DNA of 64,000 nt, taken from Chryseosolibacter sp044507775. GTDB lineage: Bacteria > Bacteroidota > Bacteroidia > Cytophagales > Cyclobacteriaceae. Of this stretch, positions 34,922 through 43,168 are shown piece after piece. Under the pieces are notes generated by a model. That model was not told where the DNA came from and ran no database searches. It saw nothing but the letters and a program-made list of their open reading frames with translations. The stretch spans positions 1 to 64,000 of the forward strand of contig JBIQIY010000012.1 in NCBI GenBank assembly GCA_044507775.1. Direction: 5' to 3'. The position numbers and the translations under genes were made by a program. The first letter of the stretch is position 1. Each line of letters begins with the position of its first letter.

Positions 34922-36769
34922 TCAGCGGGTTGTCTCAAGCAGGACAACCTTTCCGTCCATGGTGGATACGACGAGTTTGTCGCCCCGCACGACGCGAACG
35001 GTATTAACCATTGAATTGTCGATCTTGTGAGCCCAGGAGACCACCTTTTCCCGCGGGTCGATGGCATAGACAACACCGCTTTTGGTCCCAAAGAATACAA
35101 GGCCGTCTTTTTCAATCAGCATCGACGGGACATGCTCATAACCAAAGCCGCAATTCATTTTCCACGCGGCGGATTGCTTGCGGGGGCTGGTGGCATAGGC
35201 GACGACCGTATCCTGCATGGTCTTTCCATACACAAATTTGCCGTCGGCGGAAATGCCGATCGACTCCCGCACGGTGGCGTCATTATTACGCCAAAGGGTC
35301 TTCCCGGTTGAAGCTTCGATCGCGGTGATGTAGCGATCCGGCGCGACAATGTAAACAATTCCCTCGTGCGCAACCGGGATACACGATGCGGGAGAATAGT
35401 TGCGTATAGACGAGCCGTTATTCCACTTCCAGTTGAGCCTTCCCGTCTTCTTGTCGACCGCGTACAGGTGACGATCCCACGCGCCGAAGAAGACCTGGTC
35501 CTCGTACAACAGCGGTGTGCTGACCACCGGACCCTCGAGACCGCTAAATCTCCAGCGTTCCTTTCCGGTCTTGAGATCGAGTTTGCGAAAGCTTCCGTCG
35601 CTCCCTCCGATATATACCGCGCTCTTTTCGATCAAAGGAGATCCCAGCACCGCGGCACCGGTCGCGTGTTTCCATATTACGTCGCCGCTGCCCGAGTTCA
35701 AGCAGTAGATGTTCCCGTCCGTTGATCCGAACACGACACGATTGCCCACCGCCGCAGGAGATGAAAAGATCGGGCTACCCGTTTCCCGGGACCACACCGC
35801 AGAACCATCGCGGATGGACAAAGCCTGGACGCGTCCGTTCTGATTGCCGAAGATAACCAGGTCCTTCGCCACGACAGGTGTCGATATTACATTCGCGTCG
35901 GACGAAAATGTCCACGTGCTCTTCACCTGTGAATATCGTTCATTGACTTCATAGGCAGGTCGTGGGTACCCTGACTCCGGAGGCGCAACGGGGCGCTGAA
36001 TTTTGATCTTCCGCCACGCGGGGTGAGTCTCGACGCCCGGGGTTCGCTCAGAAAAAAGGATCGAGTCCGTGCGGATATCCACGAGATTATAGCCACCAAT
36101 CGCAGCCTTCGCGCGCAGGTTGGACCTTCCCATAGTTCCTGGGAGACCTTCGAAGTCCAACTCGCGGTTACGGTGCCCGTGTCCGCACAAAACGGCGATG
36201 GTATTTCGTGTGCGCAACCTGTCTGTCACTTCATACCAATTGTCCAGTCCGCTGTCCATCGGATAGTGATTCAGAAAGATCATCGGCATATCCTGCGGGG
36301 TGGCGGCCAGGACACTATCCATCCAGACGATGGCACCGCGGGGAACATGTCCGTCACTCATACGCACATAAGGACCCGAGGCACAACCGATGAAGCGGAT
36401 TCCACCGTGATCAAAAACAAATTTGTCGTACCCAAACGTGGCGTTAAAACCAAGTCCGCCGCTTTCACTCCATCCCGTATCATGGTTACCGGGGATCACG
36501 TGATACGGTATGTCGAGACTATCGAGGATGGCTTTCGCTGTTGCAAGTTCTTTATTCGTACCGAGCTCGGTAATGTCACCGGTGATAACCACGAACGCGA
36601 CATCATTCATCGTGTTGATATCGCGCACAGTTCTGCGCAGGTCTTCTTCGGCGGCGCCATTGGGAGAACCGACGTGTGTGTCAGAGATAAAAGCAAAGCG
36701 GAACGCTGTCGTCTGAGCGCGTGCGGACGTGGCGATGCAAATAACAATCAGGAGCAGGTATCGTTTCAT
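34922..36769 (-). CDS. Exported metallophosphoesterase fused to PQQ-type beta-propeller
   Basis: 615 residues from ATG at 36769, which starts a signal peptide (MKRYLLLIVICIATSARAQ). The calcineurin-like phosphoesterase domain (about 20-270) has all metal motifs: ISDTHVG, ITGDITELG, IPGNHDTGW, FLNHYPMD and CGHGHRN. From about 290 to the end there are seven or so propeller blades of the PQQ/PQQ-like kind (VWSRETGSPIFSSPAAVGNRV, IYCLNSGSGDVIWKHATGAAV, LYAVDKKTGRLNWKW). Likely periplasmic, with the propeller guiding substrate or partner binding. The enzyme's substrate is not evident. Confidence 0.92.
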   Translation of the reverse strand: MKRYLLLIVICIATSARAQTTAFRFAFISDTHVGSPNGAAEEDLRRTVRDINTMNDVAFVVITGDITELGTNKELATAKAILDSLDIPYHVIPGNHDTGWSESGGLGFNATFGYDKFVFDHGGIRFIGCASGPYVRMSDGHVPRGAIVWMDSVLAATPQDMPMIFLNHYPMDSGLDNWYEVTDRLRTRNTIAVLCGHGHRNRELDFEGLPGTMGRSNLRAKAAIGGYNLVDIRTDSILFSERTPGVETHPAWRKIKIQRPVAPPESGYPRPAYEVNERYSQVKSTWTFSSDANVISTPVVAKDLVIFGNQNGRVQALSIRDGSAVWSRETGSPIFSSPAAVGNRVVFGSTDGNIYCLNSGSGDVIWKHATGAAVLGSPLIEKSAVYIGGSDGSFRKLDLKTGKERWRFSGLEGPVVSTPLLYEDQVFFGAWDRHLYAVDKKTGRLNWKWNNGSSIRNYSPASCIPVAHEGIVYIVAPDRYITAIEASTGKTLWRNNDATVRESIGISADGKFVYGKTMQDTVVAYATSPRKQSAAWKMNCGFGYEHVPSMLIEKDGLVFFGTKSGVVYAIDPREKVVSWAHKIDNSMVNTVRVVRGDKLVVSTMDGKVVLLETTR

Positions 36770-37030
36770 TGTTGCAGTGTATGATGATGCCATCCATTAC
36801 AAATTAGCCGACGCGAAAATACAGCTAATGAGGAGAAAAATCGTCCGGAGGCGGTTTCCTTTTCCCGTTGACGGGGATTTACACACGCAATCATTCAGCG
36901 CTTTGACGCAAAAAGCGTGTGTTTCTTTTCGAATGTAACTTATTCGTCGGAAAGAAAATTTTTTTCACTATAAAACTCCGGATAATTGTTGAGAACAACC
37001 TGTAATTCGATGTTTAACCAAATCCCCCTT

Positions 37031-37771
37031 ATGAAGATCTCAAAACTCCTTTCATTCCTTATACTCGTGGTAATTGCGATGTCCTGCTCGAAAGACGACG
37101 AGCCGGAGCCGCGAATTGAAGATGCGGCACTTAGCTTTGAGAGCGGCACAGTGTTGCAGGTTCCGCAGGGACTTCTCGAGAGCGAGGACCCGATGGCGAT
37201 TCAAGCCGCCTCGTGGGTGGCCATGGCCAATGCACTAAGTGCAAATATCATCACACCTCCTCCGGGTGCTACGAGAACAACCGATCTGATCACGCCGGTC
37301 AACGGCCGCACCACTGCCCTTACGGGTGTGGTCTATAAGTGGGAAGATAGCCAGACCGGAAAGATAGCCTACCAGATAACCGATGCCGAGACAAAATATG
37401 TGTTCGAGCTTTTCTACATGGGCGCCGATGATACGGGTTGGTATCGTTACTTCTACGCTGAAGAGTCCAAGGATCGTTCAAAAGGTTACATGGTCGTTTA
37501 CGATGCCTGGGGATTTATGGACGAGTCCAGGGGAGCCGAAATGATGCGCTGGGACTGGACGCGCAAAGGCGACATGTTTACCATGGAGATGGCTGACATT
37601 GACTTCGGTTTCCGTTTCGCGATAGAGGTCAATACAAAAACAAAAGCGGGATCTCTTGTGTATTTCGAAGAAGATATAAAGCAATCCGAAATTGTGTGGA
37701 ATGCGCAGGGCAAAGGTACATGGAAATCGTTCGATGAAACCGGAACTGTGATTGAAGAGGGAAGCTGGTAA
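37031..37771 (+). CDS. Exported lipoprotein of unknown function
   Basis: 246 residues from ATG at 37031. Lipobox region VIAMSC with Cys followed by SKDDEPEP, the export signal for surface lipoproteins of this phylum. The body is beta-rich with many aromatic pairs (VYKWEDSQTGKIAYQITDAE, YRYFYAEES, RWDWTRKGDMFTMEM) and ends IEEGSW. It resembles a family of all-beta lipoproteins in Cytophagales, but I cannot name it. A strong intrinsic terminator follows at once, so the gene is probably expressed alone. Confidence 0.75.
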   Translation: MKISKLLSFLILVVIAMSCSKDDEPEPRIEDAALSFESGTVLQVPQGLLESEDPMAIQAASWVAMANALSANIITPPPGATRTTDLITPVNGRTTALTGVVYKWEDSQTGKIAYQITDAETKYVFELFYMGADDTGWYRYFYAEESKDRSKGYMVVYDAWGFMDESRGAEMMRWDWTRKGDMFTMEMADIDFGFRFAIEVNTKTKAGSLVYFEEDIKQSEIVWNAQGKGTWKSFDETGTVIEEGSW

Positions 37772-37793
37772 GTTTGATGTGTTGATGGAGAGG

Positions 37794-37824
37794 AAAGACC
37801 CGGCTTAGAGCCGGGTCTTTTTTT
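37794..37824 (+). terminator. Intrinsic terminator after the lipoprotein gene
   Basis: AAAGACCCGGC (37794-37804), loop TTAGA, GCCGGGTCTTT (37810-37820): a perfect 11-bp stem running directly into a T-tract. It lies 22 bases after the stop codon at 37771. The most convincing rho-independent terminator in the window. Confidence 0.95.
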
Positions 37825-37987
37825 ATGTCCCGGCGCGAGTCGCCACCTCGGCTCATCCTATTCTGACAAAACACTCGGACAGCCGTCCATCAGCAATTGC
37901 AGAACATTTATTGTTTTTTTTAACTGCGGGCAGATCGTTTTGAGTATTTTTAATTATTGAAAACATTAACCTAAGCTGGGATTTACC

Positions 37988-40021
37988 TTGATTTTAAGAC
38001 TACTCACCTCAATTGTATTTGCCTCTCTCCTCTCCTCCGGCGCAGCCTACAGTCAGCGCCTGATTCTGCTTGACGATGCATTCACTACCTATCGGCTCGA
38101 TGATCACGTGGAGATCCTGATTGACAGTTCGGAAAAACTCACCATAAAAGATGTGTCGCATCCGGAACTCCAGAAATTTTTCAGGTTGAGCAATGACGAT
38201 CTGAAGTTCGGCTATCTGAAATCGGTGATCTGGTTGAAGATCACATACATGGCCAGCTCGTCGGACGCGCGCTGGTACCTCGATATTCCAGCACCTTTTC
38301 TGGAGTACGTCGACTTTTATCAGCGAAGCGCTGACAGCACATGGCATCACTCGGCGTCCGGTTATTTTCGCAAGCAGAGTGAAAGAGACTTCCACCACAC
38401 CGGGCACGTACTGCGCTTGCGATCCCCTGCCGGCGTCCCGAACACAGTCTATGTACGCATCGCCGGTGTGAGTCCCAAGACGTTCACGATCCACGCCGTC
38501 GAGCGCGAAGTATTCTGGGAAAAGACGCGACTGGAAGATCTCGGCTACGGGATCTTCTTCGGCATCCTGATACTCATGTTCTTCTACAACGTTTACATCT
38601 ACATCACGCTGCGGCAAAAAAATTACTTTCTATATTCCTGCATCATTGCCTGCACGCTGTTGATTTTCGCCGCCATTTCAGGATATGGCAGCAGGTTTAT
38701 CTGGCCTGAAAAGCCTGTCTACAACTATATCCATGGAAAGTTGCTATTGGAAGTCCTGATCGTTTTTCTCACTGTGTATGTAATCAGCTTCCTGAACGTA
38801 AAAAAATACAGCAAGATAATGTACTATCTGTTGTGGTCACTGGTGCCCTTGTCCGGCCTGGCTCTTCTGCTCTCCTCTACGCAGGTAGTCACCTCAGCGG
38901 GCAATAACCTGATCACCGTGGCTACCGTCGTGTTCATGGCGGCCGGCATAGTAGTGCGGATAAAAGGAAATAAGACCGGCACGTACTTCATCGCAGCCTG
39001 GACGTTCTTTTTCCTCGGAGGGCTTTTCCTCACGCTGCGGAACAGCGGAGTCTTCGACTATGGATTCTGGACCACGCATTTTGTCGAGGTCGGCGCCGTG
39101 CTCGGCACAACCATGATTGGATTTGGCCTTGGTGCACAGTACCGCAGTCTGAAGCAGGAGAAAGAGCAAGCCCAGCTCCTCGCGCTGAAGTTTCAGCAGG
39201 AGGCTACCGCGCGTCTTGAGACGAAAGTCAACGAACGCACCGAACAACTGTACCGCGCTAACCGCGACCTTCAGCGGACGTTGGCTACAAACCGAAAGCA
39301 GACAGAGATCATTGAAAGCAAGAATGCGGAGCTCGATGCATTCTTTTATCGCATTTCACATGACCTTAAAGGTCCCGTTTCGTCTTCAATCGGATTGATG
39401 GCCCTCGCCAAAGTAGATGTGAAGGATCCACTGGCCCTGGAATATATTGAAAGAGAACACGCGCAACTTGAACGCTTAAGTCACCTGATCACAGGACTCG
39501 TCAACCTCGCGAAATTGAACAACACTCAAATCGCGATGGAGCCAATCGATTTTGAGCGAATGATCGACGATTGCATCATGTCTGCCAGTACCTCTCGAAA
39601 GTTTCCACGGATAGCGTTCGAAAAAGACATACAGCCGAATGTAGAGTTCATATCGGAATGGACACTTGTCAATGCCATTCTTCAGAACCTCATCGAGAAC
39701 GGCATCAAGTACAGCAGCGAAGACTCGCCTTATCTCAAGGTGAAGATACGTGAAGAGGCGAACAGCCTCGTGATCCAGGTTGAAGACAACGGTCCGGGTA
39801 TTTCGCCTGAACACCAGTCGAAAATATTTGATATGTTCTATCGCGCTACGAGCGATGAGGAAGGAAGTGGCCTCGGACTGTATATCCTGAAGCGCTCTGT
39901 CGACCGTTTGAACGGCAAGATCGAGATCATCAGCACAATCGGCAAGGGGTCAACATTCATCGTCCGGTTGCCGCACAGATCACCCGTTAACGGAGAGACT
40001 TCGGTAACCATTGAGGGTTAG
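37988..40021 (+). CDS. 7TMR-DISM histidine kinase
   Basis: 677 residues, starting at TTG (37988); no ATG exists between the upstream in-frame stop and this codon. A signal peptide is followed by a periplasmic 7TMR-DISMED2-type domain (about 30-175; LKSVIWLKITYMASSSDARWYL), a seven-helix 7TMR-DISM membrane block (185-395; YGIFFGILILMFFYNVYIYI at its start), a coiled coil (KVNERTEQLYRANRDLQRTL), and HisKA/HATPase domains with His458 in FYRISHDLKGP, NLIENGIKYS, DNGPG and GSGLGLYI. A membrane sensor, probably of carbohydrate-type ligands. No response regulator is adjacent, so it is an orphan here. Confidence 0.95.
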   Translation: MILRLLTSIVFASLLSSGAAYSQRLILLDDAFTTYRLDDHVEILIDSSEKLTIKDVSHPELQKFFRLSNDDLKFGYLKSVIWLKITYMASSSDARWYLDIPAPFLEYVDFYQRSADSTWHHSASGYFRKQSERDFHHTGHVLRLRSPAGVPNTVYVRIAGVSPKTFTIHAVEREVFWEKTRLEDLGYGIFFGILILMFFYNVYIYITLRQKNYFLYSCIIACTLLIFAAISGYGSRFIWPEKPVYNYIHGKLLLEVLIVFLTVYVISFLNVKKYSKIMYYLLWSLVPLSGLALLLSSTQVVTSAGNNLITVATVVFMAAGIVVRIKGNKTGTYFIAAWTFFFLGGLFLTLRNSGVFDYGFWTTHFVEVGAVLGTTMIGFGLGAQYRSLKQEKEQAQLLALKFQQEATARLETKVNERTEQLYRANRDLQRTLATNRKQTEIIESKNAELDAFFYRISHDLKGPVSSSIGLMALAKVDVKDPLALEYIEREHAQLERLSHLITGLVNLAKLNNTQIAMEPIDFERMIDDCIMSASTSRKFPRIAFEKDIQPNVEFISEWTLVNAILQNLIENGIKYSSEDSPYLKVKIREEANSLVIQVEDNGPGISPEHQSKIFDMFYRATSDEEGSGLGLYILKRSVDRLNGKIEIISTIGKGSTFIVRLPHRSPVNGETSVTIEG

Positions 40022-40037
40022 AGAGGGCAATTCGTTT

Positions 40038-41501
40038 TCACCCGTTATTGACGTGGGTGTGATTTGAAGGAGCCAGCGTAAAGAAGAATGTCGTACCTTC
40101 ATCTACTTTCGATTCGGCCCAGATGGTGCCTCCGTGTTTCGAGATAATGCGGGCAACGATCGCCAGCCCGACGCCGGTGCCTGCGAACTCCTCTTCGGAG
40201 TGCAATCGCTGAAACACACCAAAAAGTTTGTCGTAATATTTCATTTCAAAGCCCGCCCCGTTGTCGCGGATAAAGTAAGTTACAATACCTCCTTCAACAA
40301 ACGATCCCACCTCGATTACCGCCTCTTCCCGGTTCATGCTGTATTTGCACGCGTTGGAAATCAGGTTTACCCACACCTGCTTCATGGTTACCCCGTCCGC
40401 AATGGCATTGGGAATATTATGAGCGACGAATTTGATCTTTCTTCCTTTCTCGAATTCCGACTGCTCGTCCCAGACTTCGCTCACCAGTTTTTTCATATTG
40501 AGCTTCCCCTTCCGAAGATCTTTTCTTCCCAGTTGCGAAAATGAAAGGAGGTCATCAATAAGCTGGCCCATGCGGGCGCTGTTAGACAGGATGATGTTAA
40601 CGAGTCTTTTTCCCTCCTCGTCGACCTGTTTCGAATACTCTTCGGCAAAGATGTTCATGTATCCATGGATGGACCGCAATGGCGCTCTCAGATCATGGGA
40701 TACCGAGTACGAAAAAGATTCGAGCTCCTTGTTGGCCGCCTGGAGTTCCAGCGTGCGCTCGACGACGCGTTGCTCAAGTCTTTGGTTAAAGGAAGTAATC
40801 TCTTCCGTTTGCTCCTCAATTCGCGCCAGCATCTTGTTAAATGCTTCTGTGAGCAGGCCGATCTCATCGTTGCTCAACTTCGTTGCTCGCACAGAGTAAT
40901 CCTGGCGATCAGAGACGGCCTTGGCGGTTTCGGCAAGATGCAGAACCGGTTCAGACATTTGCCGCTGCAGGCGCCGGGAAATCAGCCAGGCGAGAAGCAT
41001 AGAGAAGGCAATGACGGATGCTGCGATCACGATATACAGCACAAGTCTCTCGTAGATAGCACCCATGTCGGACCGGAGAAACAAGGTCCCTAATCGCCTT
41101 TCGCCTTGAACTACGGGTTCATAGCCTAGCAGGTTCGAGTCTTTGTACTGATATCCCGACTCGCCATTGTAGGGCGGGAATTCCGCCGGATCAATATCCT
41201 CGGGATAATGCGAAAAAAGCTCGCCCTTATCGTCGTATAGCGCAACCGCGATGATGTGCGGGTCGGCTCTCACGGCGGACAAGATCTCTCGCGCGTCTTC
41301 GCTGTCATAGAAGGCAAGAGCCGCGGTGCTGTTTGAGGCGATGGCCTTTCCCAAGGTGGAGAGCTGTCGCACCATGGTCAGGCGAAAGGTGAAAAATTCG
41401 TAGGCGAAATACGCGGCAAAGGTGACTCCCAGTACGGCACTGCTGGTGACCAACAGGGCGCGCATCAGCTTTTTTCGTATCGGTAAATCGCGAAGCGCCA
41501 T
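40038..41501 (-). CDS. CHASE8-HAMP sensor histidine kinase, partner of a YfiR-like protein
   Basis: 487 residues. Membrane helix (about 14-34), periplasmic CHASE8-like domain (38-145; STLGKAIASNSTAALAFYDSEDA, VRADPHIIAVALYDDKGELF), second helix (154-174), HAMP (174-230; ETAKAVSDRQDYSVRATKLSNDEIG), coiled coil, HisKA with His269 in SYSVSHDLRAPLRS, and HATPase with NLISNACKYS, DNGAGFEM and GTGVGLAIV. The N-terminal half is what YfiN-type diguanylate cyclases have, but the output domain is a kinase. It starts 1 base after the yfiR-like stop, so the two are almost certainly coupled. The receiver partner is unknown. Confidence 0.95.
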   Translation of the reverse strand: MALRDLPIRKKLMRALLVTSSAVLGVTFAAYFAYEFFTFRLTMVRQLSTLGKAIASNSTAALAFYDSEDAREILSAVRADPHIIAVALYDDKGELFSHYPEDIDPAEFPPYNGESGYQYKDSNLLGYEPVVQGERRLGTLFLRSDMGAIYERLVLYIVIAASVIAFSMLLAWLISRRLQRQMSEPVLHLAETAKAVSDRQDYSVRATKLSNDEIGLLTEAFNKMLARIEEQTEEITSFNQRLEQRVVERTLELQAANKELESFSYSVSHDLRAPLRSIHGYMNIFAEEYSKQVDEEGKRLVNIILSNSARMGQLIDDLLSFSQLGRKDLRKGKLNMKKLVSEVWDEQSEFEKGRKIKFVAHNIPNAIADGVTMKQVWVNLISNACKYSMNREEAVIEVGSFVEGGIVTYFIRDNGAGFEMKYYDKLFGVFQRLHSEEEFAGTGVGLAIVARIISKHGGTIWAESKVDEGTTFFFTLAPSNHTHVNNG

Positions 41502-41502
41502 T

Positions 41503-42075
41503 CTAATTATCGTTTACCCGTATTACTTCAGCCAGTCGCAGTAACTTCGAACTGACGACCAGGTTCGCGTCCTCAGCGGATTTCGAATTTATCCGTATCC
41601 GGATTTTGCCGTCCTCACTGTAAAAACGCACAGTGCCCCCCATTCTGGCAAATCCATCTGCGTCACTGACCGTGAGAACGGGCTTTGATTCAATTTTTTT
41701 TAATGCGTCCCGAACTTCCTGTTTTGCATGCAGGCCAATATACAGGATGTGACAATCATCCAATTCACTTACATCCGCAAATCGTTTCACAACGAGCGGG
41801 CGATTTTGTGACAGTTCGCCGCGGACCGTTTGGTCAATGAAGTCGCCAAAGGGGTCCTCACCCAGAATTCCTATGACCAGTGGTGAGCTGGCTTCCTCAA
41901 AAGCAGCAGGTGGCCATCCCACAAATTGAGTAAAGTTAAACAGGAAGACAGCTTTGATCTGATATTCCCGCGAGACCATTTCCTGCGCCGGCCCCTCAAC
42001 ATGAAATGCCATCAGGAGGAGAAAGACAAGCAGGCAGACACTCCGCCGAAGTCCCCTACCCTTAAGGGTGGTCAT
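41503..42075 (-). CDS. YfiR-family periplasmic protein
   Basis: 190 residues from ATG at 42075 (the frame is open 126 bases further, but this start gives a signal peptide: LRRSVCLLVFLLLMAFHVEG). The mature protein has EYQIKAVFLFNFTQFVGWPP, PLVIGILGEDPFGDFID, CHILYIGLHAKQ, ADGFARMGGTVRFYSEDGKIRIRIN and SSKLLRLAEVI, all hallmarks of YfiR (DUF4154). In Pseudomonas YfiR is a redox-sensitive periplasmic repressor of the CHASE8-HAMP-GGDEF protein YfiN. Here the gene directly downstream is a CHASE8-HAMP kinase, so YfiR probably controls that kinase instead. Confidence 0.93.
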   Translation of the reverse strand: MTTLKGRGLRRSVCLLVFLLLMAFHVEGPAQEMVSREYQIKAVFLFNFTQFVGWPPAAFEEASSPLVIGILGEDPFGDFIDQTVRGELSQNRPLVVKRFADVSELDDCHILYIGLHAKQEVRDALKKIESKPVLTVSDADGFARMGGTVRFYSEDGKIRIRINSKSAEDANLVVSSKLLRLAEVIRVNDN

Positions 42076-42227
42076 GATTGGCGTGCAGCGGAACTGCAAC
42101 TGTTGTTTGGCTGATGCACGTCTGCGAATGCTCATCAGAATTGAGCCGTTCGAATGGACATGCGGGATCTCATCATTCTTATTTATCACTGCCTCAGGCA
42201 AGTCGTGAATATAATGAAAAGTCTGGT

Positions 42228-43142
42228 TTACTTTTCGGGTTGAAGTAACGCCCTGGATACAAGCCAGTTTCTAAGCGTGTTCATCCACTTTTCGTCCGAA
42301 GTGGGATTGTCCATCCCGAAGCCATGACCCCCGCGTTCATAGATATGCAGTTCGGCAGGTACACCTTTTTTTAAAAGTCCTTCAAAAAACCGGATGCTGT
42401 TCGCTGGCAAAACAACCTTGTCGTCGGCAGCGTGAAAAATAAAAGTAGGCGGTGTGTCCGCACTGATCTGCAGCTCATTTGAATATTCAATCACCTTCTC
42501 TTTCGAAGGATTTGCGCCCAGCAGCGCATCGCGCGATCCGCGATGTCCGATGCTATCGCTGAAGCTGATAACCGGATATCCCAGCACCAGGAAGTCGGGC
42601 CGTACACTCCCCTCTGCGTCGATAAACGGATTACGGAAGTGCGTGGCAGCCGTTGACGCCAGATGTCCTCCGGCGGAGAAGCCCATGATTCCGATCGAAT
42701 TGGAATCTATATTCCATTGACCCGCATTTTGGCGAACAAAACTGATCGCCTGCTGGGCGTCCTGAAGTGGTCCGATCTCTTTGTTCACCATAGTTGCATC
42801 ATTCGGGATCCTGTACTTGACCACGAAGGCCGTCACACCCCAGTCGTTGAATTCTTTTGCGATATCCACGCCTTCGTGCTTGATGGCATTGACATGATAT
42901 CCTCCTCCGGGAAAGATGATCACCGCCATCCGGCTTCGCTGTGTCTTCGGAATGAATACTGTGATCGTGGGAATTGAAATCGCGCTGATGATCTCCGTCC
43001 CGTTGTCCCTTACTTCGCGCTTCTCCTGGTCGGGAGCAGGCTTGCTGTTCGGGATCTTTTTCGGGTACAACTGAAGGGTTTCCTGGGCCTGAACAACATG
43101 CATGATGAAAACGCTAAGAATGAACGCGATGGTGTGTTTCAT
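42228..43142 (-). CDS. Exported alpha/beta hydrolase (acetylxylan-esterase/BD-FAE-like)
   Basis: 304 residues with a signal peptide (to VVQAQ). Alpha/beta hydrolase of the BD-FAE/Axe kind: oxyanion FPGGGYHVNAIKHEG, nucleophile Ser156 in GIMGFSAGGHLAS, acid Asp in FHAADDKVVLP, and His in GGHGFGM. Related enzymes remove acetyl or feruloyl groups from plant polysaccharides in the periplasm. The gene starts 26 bases after the PL8 lyase stop on the same strand, so both probably serve one polysaccharide-degrading pathway. Confidence 0.9.
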   Translation of the reverse strand: MKHTIAFILSVFIMHVVQAQETLQLYPKKIPNSKPAPDQEKREVRDNGTEIISAISIPTITVFIPKTQRSRMAVIIFPGGGYHVNAIKHEGVDIAKEFNDWGVTAFVVKYRIPNDATMVNKEIGPLQDAQQAISFVRQNAGQWNIDSNSIGIMGFSAGGHLASTAATHFRNPFIDAEGSVRPDFLVLGYPVISFSDSIGHRGSRDALLGANPSKEKVIEYSNELQISADTPPTFIFHAADDKVVLPANSIRFFEGLLKKGVPAELHIYERGGHGFGMDNPTSDEKWMNTLRNWLVSRALLQPEK

Positions 43143-43168
43143 TTGAGGGGTTATTTTCCAGCTCTTAT

